Shown: positions 1-7,975 of the stretch, in pieces | How positions within the stretch are numbered: position 1 is the first letter of the stretch | Layout: each line of letters starts with the position of its first letter | Source: Chlorobiota bacterium | GTDB lineage: Bacteria; Bacteroidota; Ignavibacteria; OLB7 | Direction: 5' to 3' | Assembly (NCBI GenBank): GCA_021296135.1 | Contig: JAGWAZ010000012.1 | Coordinates: 16,705 to 53,039 of the forward strand | Length of the DNA: 36,335 bases | Notes under the pieces: generated by a model | Database searches by the model: none | What the model was told of the DNA's origin: nothing | The model's input: the letters and a program-made list of their open reading frames with translations, nothing else | Position numbers and translations under genes: made by a program

Positions 1-96
1 CGTATCGTTCGTGTCGGTTTTACGGAGATTTCGTTGTTACTAAGAGTTCATAAGGCTAAAGATACATATCTATTTCAGTCCTTTATTAGAACATAT

Positions 97-132
97 CGGT
101 GGTGTGCTATTACGGAAGAAGATACACCACCG
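97..132. repeat. inverted repeat with 9-bp arms
   Basis: The arms CGGTGGTGT (97-105) and ACACCACCG (124-132) are perfectly complementary and enclose an 18-nt loop. The hairpin lies just beyond the 3' end of the decayed minus-strand gene at 158-460. It could be an old terminator or a repeat remnant. No T-run follows closely on either strand, so its role is unclear. Confidence 0.45.
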
Positions 133-157
133 AGACATTAAGAACACAAAAAGAGAG

Positions 158-460
158 TTAGATCGCTCTCGTTACTGACCAGAGGAAATCGAGCTTCGTA
201 TAGCCGGCAAAGAGAGCGCCGTCTGCCGGATTGATAAAGCCATCCGGTTGATAGTGAGGAGTCTTCGGCCCCTACTTCCCAGGATTCTGCTGCCAGGCAG
301 CAAGGCGTTGACAACTCATAGAGTTGCTGTTTACCCCGGTCCACTTGATCTTCTCTCCGGTCGACGTCGTTACCGTATCGCTCAGATTGGTTTCCACATA
401 GGGATTGAGCGGAACAAATGGGTCGCCTGGTGGCGTCACCATAAAGTACGCCGTTTTCAT
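158..460 (-). pseudogene. decayed gene fragment with in-frame amber stop
   Basis: Read on the minus strand, one frame looks protein-like over about 100 codons. It includes VTPPGDPFVPLNPYVETNLS, then KIKWTGVNSNSM, then LAAWQQNPGK. It is interrupted by TAG at 272-274 and continues in the same frame with GPKTPHYQPDGFINPADGAL and GYTKLDFLWSV to TAA at 158-160. A TGA lies directly upstream of the first Met codon, so the 5' part is missing or broken. The Pro/Gly-rich, aromatic composition suggests an extracellular protein. I do not recognise the family, and the evidence is frame continuity and composition only. A suppressed amber codon is possible but less likely than decay, because the neighbouring stretches are also fragments. 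Confidence 0.4.
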
Positions 461-481
461 TCAGAGCCGAGTGATTTTTAT

Positions 482-667
482 GCGAGGATCGAACTGTTGC
501 CAAGAAAGGACGGTAAAGAGGTTATTCCAGCAATTGAGCGTTATTACGAAGCTGGGACACATACAACCCTTCTGGACCTACAGGATGTTTCGTCTGGCCT
601 TTATGTCCTTGTCCTTGATAACAATAATGGTCAGAGAATACCAGGGACTGTAGTAGTAGTCAGATAA
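482..667 (+). pseudogene. orphan T9SS type A C-terminal sorting domain
   Basis: The last 61 codons before TAA at 665-667 read like a Por-secretion (T9SS) C-terminal domain: ARIELL, KDGKEV, ERYYEAGTHTTLLDLQDVSS, GLYVLVL, and a final TVVVVR. The order of a beta strand, a G(R/K)EV turn, AG-H, LD-L-SGLY and a hydrophobic C-terminus matches the domains at the ends of the proteins at 961-5121 and 34244-36124. The frame stays open upstream to about 248, but there it is antisense to a better minus-strand reading. I therefore treat it as the 3' stub of a lost T9SS cargo gene whose body was deleted or rearranged. Confidence 0.55.
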
Positions 668-682
668 AAGGGAACTCAGGGG

Positions 683-958
683 TTATCCTACTTCTGGGGC
701 AAGCATCATCGTCGGAAAGTCGCCCTCCGGTAACCTTTGCGGTAAGACCTCACCATAACGATAGAACCATTGTGACGACCTGTCGGTCTCATCAAACCAA
801 ACAAGTCCACCCTCTGGAGTTGAGAGCAGATCACGACGGTTTCTGATCGGAAACTCCGTCAGTGATGGCCAGACGTAACGTGTTCCCGCCTTTTCCCAAT
901 AGTAGTCCGGACTCCTCCATGGAGACCGGACTACTATCTCAAGCGTTTTCTTCTGTAG
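683..958 (-). pseudogene. start-less coding fragment of unknown family
   Basis: On the minus strand an open frame without a usable Met or start codon runs from about 958 to TAA at 683-685. It contains EIVVRSPWRSPDYYWEKAGT, then RYVWPSLTEFPIRNRRDLLS, TPEGGLVWFDETDRSSQWFY, RYGEVLPQRLPEGDF and MMLAPEVG. The aromatic-rich, codon-like composition suggests the genuine C-terminal part of a protein. It starts right behind the stop of the large T9SS protein (961) but is in a different frame, so it is not a read-through product in a simple sense. The family is not recognised. It is most likely the truncated end of a former gene. Confidence 0.4.
901..935. repeat. strong hairpin with 10-bp arms behind the large T9SS gene
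   Basis: AGTAGTCCGG (901-910) pairs with CCGGACTACT (926-935). After one mismatch, CTCC and GGAG add four more pairs around a 5-nt loop. It lies 26 nt beyond the stop codon of the minus-strand gene 961-5121, where a terminator or 3'-stabilising structure would be expected. There is no T-tract, and it also lies inside the coding-like fragment 683-958, so the assignment is tentative. Confidence 0.45.
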
Positions 959-960
959 CG

Positions 961-3900
961 TTAGTTTGAAATAACAATCGGCGAGACAAACTCCTTGTGT
1001 CCCGAAACCATCCTGCAGTAGTAGAGACCTGTGGGCAGAGTCCGTGTATCAAAGCCGACGCGATAGAGACCTGGCTGTTGATACTGATCAACAAGCGTGG
1101 CTATCTGATTGCCGGACGCATCGAAGAGCGTCAACCTTGTCTCCCCGTCCAGACCGAGACCATATTCTATCTCGACTGTACCTCCAGCCACAGGATTTGG
1201 CACCGCAACCGGCTGTGTGTACTTGGCCGAGGTCAACTCTATTAACCGCAGGTTCAGGCCACAGATAGGGTTGACATCGATTGTTGCATCGGCAATATCG
1301 GTGACTACGCACCGGTTGTTGAACTCAACATCGACGTAAATCGATCGCTTCAGATTGGTGTTAAAGAGAACACCAAATGGAACGCTGAAGAGTTTTTCGG
1401 AGCCCTCGGACGGTTTCAACAGTGCCTGAACGTTCAGAATCAGCCTGCCTCGCGTTGTAGCGCCGTCGATCGACACAACGCCTTCTGAGTGTACGAGCGG
1501 ATTCAACGTAATCCGGTCTACACTGGTCGGCTCAAAGAGATCATTAGGGTCGTATGTGAGTGTAGCCTTGTAACCGGTTGCCTCGATATCATCAGGCAAA
1601 TCATTTACCCACACTGTTGCGGTGATATCTTCACCAAGAACAGCCTGAGCTCCACCCTCATGCGTTCCGATTAAGGAGAGCTCTCCCGAAATGTCGAACG
1701 AGCTTCCAAAGCCTGTGAGCGGAACATCAATTTCAGACCGGGCTGGATCATTACTTTTTATCTTTATCGTGGCCTCCCGCGGGCCGTTACCGGTTACCGG
1801 CAGGAACTGAACTTTTAAAGTATTTGTAGAATCCTGCATTATCGTCAGCGTTTCTCCTTTTTCCGGAGGATCGAGCAGGGTAAACTCATCACTGTCCAAC
1901 TCAATCTCGGTAACCTTCAGCTGAGCGCTTCCTTTGTTTTCAATAGTCACAGAAATTGTGTCGGCCTCGCCGAGGCATAGGCTGGCTGCAGGAGAAGCAG
2001 CGACCTCGATAGCAGCATTCTGAACAGTTCCTCTGCCAGTCCACCGAGAGCGCGCGTCGACACCATCATCCCCTGTTTCTGCCAGGAGGCGTGCCTCACG
2101 AAAGCCGGTCGCCTTTGCGGAGAAGTATCCGGTAATCGTTATGCTGTCGTTCTCATTCGGAATCAAAACGATTGGGAACTTTGTTCCGTCCGGAAGCTTG
2201 TAGCGGAAATCATCGTTACCGAAACCATCGTCGTCGGTAACGAAAATGAAATTATCAATCCGGACCGTGTCACGCCAGTCTCCCTCGGTCCAGTCGTCTC
2301 CCTCGAGGAAGAAGGCAACGGTACGGGGGGGGGACTCAGGATCGCCAAGATTCATCGAGCCGAAATCGAGATCATGTGTGCCAAGCCCGGGAACAACGCC
2401 GGTGCCGGTAAGACGGGAGAAGAGAGTTGTATCATCCTTCTCCCCGGTATTGAATATCACTGTCATCCTTCTTTCTCCTACCTCCGTTGGAGAGAACGAG
2501 ACTCCTACCTTTATCGTTCCGCCGTTTGGCGGCACTGTTACGTTACGGATCGCGTCTTCATCGACGAAATCAAAATCGGTGGTATTTCCAGTCCTCCGCT
2601 TGATACCAAAGACATTGGCATCGGCCTCGCCGTTATTTGTGATCGTCACTGTCTTGAAGTATGGTCCGGTCCCGACCCTCTTCCTTCCCCAATTGGCTGA
2701 CGTTGCAAACAAAGCTGCATCGATACCGACTCCCATAAGTTCACCGACCGGATCGTTTTTCGGATCATAAGGAGCATTGTGTTGAAAAACGACCGAATCC
2801 TTAAACGTACCCTCAGTAGTCGGACGGAAACCGACAAGAAGCGTACGTGGTAGTTCACCCCCCTTCAATTCCAATGGAAATGCAGGCAGACCATCGGGAA
2901 GCATAAAGACAGGATCTGTTGGTTCGGTTCCACCTTCAATTCTCAATGTGCCAGTCCCGATATTGCTAATCGATATTTCATGCACATCAACAGGCTGATT
3001 AATAAGAACATCTCCCCAGTCTTTGTCAGTGACATAGATGATCGGCTTGACCGTTTCAGCGCGCGTCAGTGAAAGCCAGAGAAGACCACAATCATCCTCA
3101 ACTCCGATCGAGTCAACAAATGGACCTTCTACCGTTGCATCAAAGCGAATGATTGCTTCCTGCGGTGTTCCCGGAACTAACGTAAAACCTCCCTCGGGTG
3201 AAACAATGTAAAAGCCTTTACCTCCATCCTGCAGGAGCATCCCTTTGATGTCAATGCTTCGCTCGCCATTGTTGGTAATACTTACCGGGAGCTCAGGACT
3301 GGTTCCCGTAAAGACCTCACCAAAGTCAAGCGGGTCAGGTTCGATAGTGATGTTGCGTACGAAGTAGCGGACCGTGTCGCTGGAGACGTTGCCTGCCGCG
3401 TCACTGGCAACAATGATTGCCAGAGCATCTTGAGTCCGGTCTATAACCTTAAGAGTATAGGACGTAGCTCTACTAGAATTTGATATGAAGGAGGGATCGA
3501 GCTCAAGTTTGTAGTTGAAACTTCCATCGCCCAGCTCTACAGTTGAAAGGTTTGTACGAATAGTAGCATCATCTGGGAAGTCCGTAATTGTACCCCTCAC
3601 CGTTCCATCACACTCTTGTTCCCCTTCAATCAGTGGAGGATTAACATCTGGCAATACAAGATTCGCCGTGGCAACCGATAAAGGATAGCCATAAGAGTCA
3701 TACTCTGCTGTGCCATAAACATAGCCTGCTATAAGACCAGTAGTGCGAACCCGATGTACACCACTGCTGATCGGAGCAGTCAAACCAACGTATGTCTTTT
3801 CATAAAGTTTCGTATCGAAAGTACGCAGTATGTTGCCTGCAATATTAACTACCTTTTTCCATTCGCCACTACCAACTTTTGTGATTTCTGCATCGAATAT

Positions 3901-5121
3901 CGCTCCGGAATCACCTATCAGGTTAATGAAGTTCTGCGGGAAATCAATTGGATCTGGCGTAGAAAAGAGAAACCCATTCTGATATTGCTCAACAGGAGTG
4001 AGTATCATGTAGAAAGGATCTGTGCGGATCGAGTTATCATATTCCTGACTATTGTTATATTGTGCAACAAAAATCCGTTTATTGGAACTAAACTCTATGG
4101 GACCTCGATCTCCTGCTCTATACTCAAACCATCCATTAAGACCTTCTGCTCCTCCTACTCGGGTAAGTCTTGCATGGATATTACCATTAATCATGACTTC
4201 AGCCCCAGGTTCTCCGGCAAATATCCTGTACGTGTCCCCCTTTATCCGTCCCTGAATTGGCATCGCCTGATAAAATTTTCCCCAAGACTCAACTGGAGTA
4301 AGCATTTCGACAATATGATCGCAAGCCCAATAGGTTTCGTCAGGTAAAAAGGTGCAGTTTTGCCCTGCAGTTACAGTAATTGGTTTATTAGCAACAATGA
4401 CTGTACCGGAAAGATCACTTTTAAAACCGACTGACATTGCGGAGAAAACATCTCCCTTATTCAGAGCAATAGAAATGCGTTCCTCACTTTCGTTAAGAAT
4501 CTCCGTGTTTTTAGTATCCGGGTGTGTAATCGAAACTCTTGTACCATCATATGGAGCAATAATCATGTACTGTGAAGGCAAGTCATAGTAATTGTTAGGG
4601 ACATTAGAAGCTGCAGTAGCTACTATATACTCTCGTCCAAGCGCATTAACAGGCAGAGCTAAAAATCCGTCACTTGTGAACTTTTGACTATTCATGCCAT
4701 AAACAATTATAGGATCTTCAGCAATAACTCGCACTGCCTTGTTTCTATAGACTCGGTCGTCAGGTATCGGAAGTCCGGGAGTTATCACAAAAGCTTGCCC
4801 TTCCATCGGGGATAGTTCAACGATTTTAATGTCATTCGGTACGGTTGTAAACCTCGTTTTGAACTGATCACCTATATAAACCTCTACTCTCGTTGCAACT
4901 CCGGAACTGATATGCAACTTAATGTATCTTCGTCCAGCCTCCCACTCCGCATTCGCAGGAAATGAAAAATAGAATTCCCTTCCAACGTTATTCGGTCCAA
5001 ACGGTACCGGGAAGTTTGGTGACTTGAACGTCTCGCCCGGATCTTGCGCGGGAAGGGAAACTGTGCAGACCGCAAACAAGAGAAGGGTAGAGGAAGTGCG
5101 AGAAAGTAATCTGTAGATCAT
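961..5121 (-). CDS. secreted multidomain IgGFc-binding-like protein with T9SS sorting domain
   Basis: This 1386-residue protein is predicted to be exported and anchored or released by T9SS. Residues 1-26 form a signal peptide (hydrophobic LLLFAVCTV, then SLPAQ). Residues of roughly 100-430 resemble the IgGFc-binding N-terminal domain found in bacterial surface proteins (RVIAEDPIIVYGMN, ANKPITVTAGQNCTFLP). About 495-600 is an Ig-like segment. From about 600 to 1150 there are at least five choice-of-anchor-D-type beta modules (LDFGEVF, DWGDVL, NWGRKR, LDFGSMNLG, IKSNDPARSEI). About 1165-1280 is cohesin-like (YKATLTYDPNDLFEP). The last 80 residues are the T9SS type A domain (PNPVAGGTVEIEYGL, LPTGLYYCRM). 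AAGGGA lies 7 nt before the ATG. The gene appears monocistronic, with only gene fragments downstream. The ligand is unknown; adhesion or surface-layer function is inference. Confidence 0.88.
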   Translation of the reverse strand: MIYRLLSRTSSTLLLFAVCTVSLPAQDPGETFKSPNFPVPFGPNNVGREFYFSFPANAEWEAGRRYIKLHISSGVATRVEVYIGDQFKTRFTTVPNDIKIVELSPMEGQAFVITPGLPIPDDRVYRNKAVRVIAEDPIIVYGMNSQKFTSDGFLALPVNALGREYIVATAASNVPNNYYDLPSQYMIIAPYDGTRVSITHPDTKNTEILNESEERISIALNKGDVFSAMSVGFKSDLSGTVIVANKPITVTAGQNCTFLPDETYWACDHIVEMLTPVESWGKFYQAMPIQGRIKGDTYRIFAGEPGAEVMINGNIHARLTRVGGAEGLNGWFEYRAGDRGPIEFSSNKRIFVAQYNNSQEYDNSIRTDPFYMILTPVEQYQNGFLFSTPDPIDFPQNFINLIGDSGAIFDAEITKVGSGEWKKVVNIAGNILRTFDTKLYEKTYVGLTAPISSGVHRVRTTGLIAGYVYGTAEYDSYGYPLSVATANLVLPDVNPPLIEGEQECDGTVRGTITDFPDDATIRTNLSTVELGDGSFNYKLELDPSFISNSSRATSYTLKVIDRTQDALAIIVASDAAGNVSSDTVRYFVRNITIEPDPLDFGEVFTGTSPELPVSITNNGERSIDIKGMLLQDGGKGFYIVSPEGGFTLVPGTPQEAIIRFDATVEGPFVDSIGVEDDCGLLWLSLTRAETVKPIIYVTDKDWGDVLINQPVDVHEISISNIGTGTLRIEGGTEPTDPVFMLPDGLPAFPLELKGGELPRTLLVGFRPTTEGTFKDSVVFQHNAPYDPKNDPVGELMGVGIDAALFATSANWGRKRVGTGPYFKTVTITNNGEADANVFGIKRRTGNTTDFDFVDEDAIRNVTVPPNGGTIKVGVSFSPTEVGERRMTVIFNTGEKDDTTLFSRLTGTGVVPGLGTHDLDFGSMNLGDPESPPRTVAFFLEGDDWTEGDWRDTVRIDNFIFVTDDDGFGNDDFRYKLPDGTKFPIVLIPNENDSITITGYFSAKATGFREARLLAETGDDGVDARSRWTGRGTVQNAAIEVAASPAASLCLGEADTISVTIENKGSAQLKVTEIELDSDEFTLLDPPEKGETLTIMQDSTNTLKVQFLPVTGNGPREATIKIKSNDPARSEIDVPLTGFGSSFDISGELSLIGTHEGGAQAVLGEDITATVWVNDLPDDIEATGYKATLTYDPNDLFEPTSVDRITLNPLVHSEGVVSIDGATTRGRLILNVQALLKPSEGSEKLFSVPFGVLFNTNLKRSIYVDVEFNNRCVVTDIADATIDVNPICGLNLRLIELTSAKYTQPVAVPNPVAGGTVEIEYGLGLDGETRLTLFDASGNQIATLVDQYQQPGLYRVGFDTRTLPTGLYYCRMVSGHKEFVSPIVISN

Positions 5122-5385
5122 ATTCAGTCCCTTAATAGTTTAGATATAGCGTTGGTAGTCGTCCATTCCGATTCTCTAAAATACCAAAACGTGCGGAAAA
5201 TACCAAAACGCACAGAGATAGAATGACGATCATTACATACTTCAAAATTATGTCATGGAGCAATGGTGTAGCGTGCTAGAGCATCTCAACAATAAGACCC
5301 GACAAAAGGCACTAATGTTACAGAATCTGCAATTTGCAAACAACACGTAATATCGAACAGACTCCATGGATTTGCGTAGAAATGC

Positions 5386-5443
5386 CCTCTCCTTGTCTCT
5401 CGTTCTCCTTGTCTCCTTGTCCCCCCACTCTGCTTGTCTCCTT
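5386..5443. repeat. CT-rich octamer-type repeat (CTCCTTGT)
   Basis: The stretch is built from CTTGTCTC, CTCCTTGT and CCTTGTCCCC words. The same words recur at 6063-6093 and 34196-34247, and in reverse complement at 24421-24489 and 36295-36335. The copies differ in length and are degenerate, as expected from slippage or repeated local duplication. Confidence 0.7.
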
Positions 5444-5604
5444 ATGGGGCTATCAACTTGGCAAACCTGGAAAACATTCTCTGATTCAGCGGCTTATTCA
5501 GCGTATAGCCAAAACAACTACATCATAAATCGCACATCGTTGATCGACATTCTTAGATCGAACGTCGCTCTGCGACTCGGATGGCATCAATCCTCTCCAA
5601 AATG

Positions 5605-5698
5605 TGGGATTGATCCGGGGAAGAGAAGGCCGTAGAACGGCCTGAGTCGAGGCCGAGAGAATCACCTTGTCCCAGCCGTCAACGGCTGGGCTATGGAA
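5605..5698. repeat. 94-nt dispersed hairpin element, copy A
   Basis: It matches 27880-27973 over 94 nt without gaps and with about 7 mismatches by eye; the first 50 nt are identical. It contains two hairpins: AGGCCG-TAGAA-CGGCCT and CCCAGCCGTCAACGGCTGGG. The second hairpin with its GGGCTAT tail recurs at 5805-5825. This copy lies in non-coding DNA. Copy B forms the end of the aconitase gene. Confidence 0.85.
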
Positions 5699-5732
5699 GG
5701 GCGTTTACTCCCGAACGTTCGTCTACCTCTAG

Positions 5733-5752
5733 CCCCGACGTTTACGTCGGGG
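5733..5752. repeat. perfect hairpin, 8-bp stem with TTTA loop
   Basis: CCCCGACG and CGTCGGGG flank TTTA. The build (GC-rich arms, tiny A/T-rich loop) is the same as in the hairpins of the 94-nt element, with a different arm sequence. No T-tract follows, so it is REP-like rather than a terminator. Confidence 0.7.
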
Positions 5753-5776
5753 TCAGAAGAGTACTCTCGATGCAAT

Positions 5777-5796
5777 TAAGGCCATTGATGGCCTTA
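5777..5796. repeat. perfect hairpin, 9-bp stem with TG loop
   Basis: TAAGGCCAT and ATGGCCTTA flank TG. It lies 24 nt after the preceding hairpin and 8 nt before a partial copy of the 94-nt element, forming a local cluster of REP-like units. Confidence 0.7.
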
Positions 5797-5804
5797 CCCT
5801 CAAT

Positions 5805-5825
5805 AACCGTCAACGGCTGGGCTAT
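5805..5825. repeat. partial copy of the 94-nt hairpin element
   Basis: ACCGTCAACGGCTGGGCTAT repeats the second hairpin and tail of copy A (5605-5698), with the outer left arm missing or replaced. This suggests that the two hairpins of the element can occur separately. Confidence 0.6.
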
Positions 5826-5890
5826 CTTCTTGCCAGTTTCCTCTTCGTCTGTATCAGCATTAGCTCTGTAGGAGCGACGCGCTTCCTTCT

Positions 5891-5994
5891 AATCTCTACA
5901 TCATACTTCGTACATCGAAAATCGTTGCTCTTTATTCGTAAATCTTCTCTTCTTCGATCTCAGAACAAGGATGTACGATGTACGATCTTAGAAG
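5891..5994. repeat. degenerate TACATCG / GTACGATG low-complexity stretch
   Basis: Short words (TACATC, TTCGTACATCG, ATGTACGATGTACGATCT, TTCTTCGATCT) recur in both orientations, so the stretch is partly self-complementary. It resembles other degenerate intergenic repeats in this window, such as 17165-17200 and 17360-17400. No coding or regulatory function is visible. Confidence 0.5.
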
Positions 5995-6062
5995 TTGAAC
6001 CATTCATGGAAACTGCTTTCAGCTATCGGCTTTAGCTGTGAACTCCGACCCCTCGACTCCTC

Positions 6063-6093
6063 GATTCCTTGTCTCCTGTTCTCCTTGTCTCCC
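6063..6093. repeat. CT-rich octamer-type repeat touching the 3' end of lolD
   Basis: CCTTGTCTCC and CTCCTTGTCTCCC belong to the same word family as 5386-5443. The repeat ends 2 nt before the stop codon of the minus-strand ABC gene (TGA, 6095-6097), so it forms that gene's immediate 3' untranslated region. Confidence 0.65.
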
Positions 6094-6094
6094 T

Positions 6095-6799
6095 TCATCC
6101 CTCTACCAACATTCCATCTTCGATCCTCAAGGTTCGATCTGCTTTCTCTGCCAATCCCTGGTTGTGGGTCACGATAATGAACGTACGATTCTCAGCCCGG
6201 CTCAGATTCCAGAGGAGATCGTGGAGTCGTTCTCCTGTTTCAGAATCAAGGTTGCCGGACGGTTCATCGGCCAGGACAAGCGTCGGCTTGGGAATCAATG
6301 CACGGGCTACTGCCACACGCTGTTGTTCACCTCCGGAAAGCTCACCTGGTTTGTGGTCGGCACGGTCGGCAAGCCCGACCAGATCGAGGTGGTGCCGCGC
6401 TGCTTTCAACGCATCTTTCAACCCAACTCCCCGAATCAACAAGGGCATTGCCGTGTTCTCCGCAGCCGTAAACTCTGGAAGCAGATGATGAAACTGGAAC
6501 ACAAAACCGACGTTCCGGTTACGAAAAGGAGCAAGCTCGGCCGGGTTCATCTGGTCCAGCCGTCGTCCGGCAATCTCTACTTCCCCACCCGTCGCGGAGT
6601 CAAGTCCTCCGATCACATGGAGTAACGTGCTCTTACCAGCACCGGAGCGTCCAACAACAGCAGCAATCTCTCCTCTCCACACATCGAGCGAAACGCCTTG
6701 TAAGACAGGAAGGGATTTTCCCTCAAGATGATATTCCTTCTTCACATTTCGCAGACGGACAACCGGTTCCGCCCCGGTTTGGTTCGATGGTTCGGTCAT
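6095..6799 (-). CDS. lolD: LolD-type ABC transporter ATP-binding protein
   Basis: A cytoplasmic ATPase subunit of 234 residues. It carries Walker A GRSGAGKST, the Q-loop region FVFQFHHLLPEFTAAENT, the signature LSGGEQQRVAVARAL, Walker B LVLADEPSGNLD and the H-loop VTHN. The FQFHHLLPEFTA-EN pattern and the length are typical of the LolD/MacB-type family, which energises lipoprotein release or other transmembrane extrusion with LolC/E-like permeases. I chose the ATG at 6799 because AAGGAC lies just upstream and the family normally begins close to the VRLRNVKKEY segment; an in-frame ATG at 6847 would add 16 residues. No permease gene is adjacent, so the partner must be elsewhere and the exact substrate is uncertain. 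Confidence 0.85.
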   Translation of the reverse strand: MTEPSNQTGAEPVVRLRNVKKEYHLEGKSLPVLQGVSLDVWRGEIAAVVGRSGAGKSTLLHVIGGLDSATGGEVEIAGRRLDQMNPAELAPFRNRNVGFVFQFHHLLPEFTAAENTAMPLLIRGVGLKDALKAARHHLDLVGLADRADHKPGELSGGEQQRVAVARALIPKPTLVLADEPSGNLDSETGERLHDLLWNLSRAENRTFIIVTHNQGLAEKADRTLRIEDGMLVEG

Positions 6800-7415
6800 G
6801 TATGTGTCCTTGGATTTTTGTCCGTCAATCTCGGGAAACGGCATCATGGTGTTTGAGAAATTACATTGTTAATCCGGAAGAAGACGTTCATTCTCATTGC
6901 TCCTGACTTCCAGTCGGGGGTGTGGATCCGACCAACGAGGCAGGAAACGGCTTCAAACCGTTTCCCAGACTCTCAGGCAGTTCCGGGCACCCCGATCACC
7001 GCGAAGCAGCACCGAAGGTAATCAGGGTGTTAATGGGAGAGGTTGGCCTTCTGTGCAGAATCACTCATTCCTCCCGCCACTGCGGACTGAGCGTTAGCGT
7101 GCCCTTCGGGCGCAACATCGAGTTTGCCCCTGGCAGTCCCCGAAGGATCGGGACAAGCTGAAGAGCTGCGGCTACCGATCATCATTAGTACTTATCAATC
7201 AATATTGCTGAACTCTGTACAAACAGAAATGCCGGCTTGCTGAGGAGCCGGGCAAAGAATACGATGATCATCCACACTTTACAAGATTGTTCCTAATAGA
7301 GAGATCATTTTTTGATAGCCAACACTGTTGTTGCTCCCTCATAGTTGAGCTCATAACCCTACAAGACTTTTTGATTGCATGCACGATCCAGGCGTCGTAT
7401 CTTTGCCTTAGAGTG
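6800..7415. other. divergent intergenic region with several hairpins
   Basis: The region separates the divergent lolD-like gene and rimP, so it must hold promoters for both. It contains GGAAACGG-CTTCAAA-CCGTTTCC (6943-6965), a CCCCGAAGGATCGGG-type hairpin near 7137-7152, and CCGGCT-TGCTGAGG-AGCCGG near 7232-7252. A stretch around 7070-7180 is GC-rich and structured and could be an RNA or another REP-like cluster. I cannot match it to a known RNA family. No protein-like frame was found. Confidence 0.5.
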
Positions 7416-7447
7416 AAGTGGGCAGCGGAGTCGCGTGCCCATTTTTT
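7416..7447 (+). terminator. intrinsic terminator/attenuator in the rimP leader
   Basis: AAGTGGGCA (7416-7424) pairs with TGCCCATTT (7436-7444), including one G-T pair. GCG and CGC add inner pairs around the loop GAGT, with one bulged G. The stem runs into six T residues (7442-7447). The structure ends 24 nt before the rimP start codon, so it would stop transcription before the operon unless read through. Leader terminators before rimP/nusA are known in other bacteria and can be controlled by NusA; that control here is inference. Confidence 0.75.
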
Positions 7448-7471
7448 ATTTGCCTGAGGTGAAACTCCGGG

Positions 7472-7975
7472 ATGGCAGATCTGCCAGAACATATCGAGCA
7501 GAAAATCGCTGAAATTGTTGAAACTGAGGGTCTTTTCCTTCTGGAAATTATCCGGCGAGGTCAACTGAATTCGACCGTTCTGGAGATTATCGTTGATAGT
7601 GAGAAAGGAGCTAATCTCGAGACTCTTGCTCATATCAGTCGAACTATCAGCAAGATGCTCGATCAAGCGAGGGAAGTTATCAAAGGAGGGTATCGCCTTG
7701 ATGTGTCGACTCCCGGACTTGACAGGCCTTTGAAACATAATTGGCAATTCCGAAAAAACATCGAACGCCTTCTGAGGGTGACGTGGCAAGGGGAAGAGGA
7801 ACACCGGACAGATCTCTTTCGATTGCTGAGCGCTACCGACTCAGGATTGACCCTCGAAATAGCTCGCAAGGGTACAGGCAAAAAAACGAACGGGAGAAAG
7901 AAGATCGGTTCAGCAGAGCCAATTTTCCTTTCGTTTGAGCAGATAGAACGAGTAACGGTGGAACCGGAAATATAA
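7472..7975 (+). CDS. rimP: ribosome maturation factor RimP
   Basis: A 167-residue protein needed for 30S subunit maturation. The N-terminal half has the family pattern IEQKIAEIVETEGLFLLEI, then LEIIVDSEKGANLETLAHIS, and YRLDVSTPGLDRPL near residues 76-89, the hallmark RimP segment. The C-terminal half is the small Sm-like beta domain ending in FEQIERVTVEPEI. The position as first gene before nusA and infB is the classical arrangement. The ATG follows CTGAGGTGAAACTCCGGG, which holds a moderate purine-rich site. Expression probably depends on read-through of the terminator-like hairpin just upstream. Confidence 0.93.
   Translation: MADLPEHIEQKIAEIVETEGLFLLEIIRRGQLNSTVLEIIVDSEKGANLETLAHISRTISKMLDQAREVIKGGYRLDVSTPGLDRPLKHNWQFRKNIERLLRVTWQGEEEHRTDLFRLLSATDSGLTLEIARKGTGKKTNGRKKIGSAEPIFLSFEQIERVTVEPEI

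Larger units (their letters stand above)
5122..6094. other. 973-nt repeat-rich spacer without a convincing gene
   Basis: This gap between two minus-strand genes holds several repeat families: CT-rich octamer repeats (5386-5443 and 6063-6093), a 94-nt dispersed hairpin element (5605-5698), two further perfect hairpins (5733-5752, 5777-5796), a partial copy of the 94-nt element (5805-5825), a degenerate TACATCG/GTACGATG stretch (5891-5994), and a GGCTTTAGCTG-type motif near 6028. The open frames across it are repeat-derived and have no protein-like features. The part nearest 5121 should contain the promoter of the large T9SS gene, but I cannot place it. Confidence 0.7.

Noticed and set aside
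3754-4347. 197-codon plus-strand open frame inside the large T9SS gene
   Set aside because: It is antisense to a strongly supported coding region and shows no family features.
5334-5635. Open frames of 64-89 codons in the spacer after the large T9SS gene
   Set aside because: They run through CT-rich repeats and the 94-nt hairpin element, end in the same repeat-encoded residues as acnA, and show no protein-like pattern.
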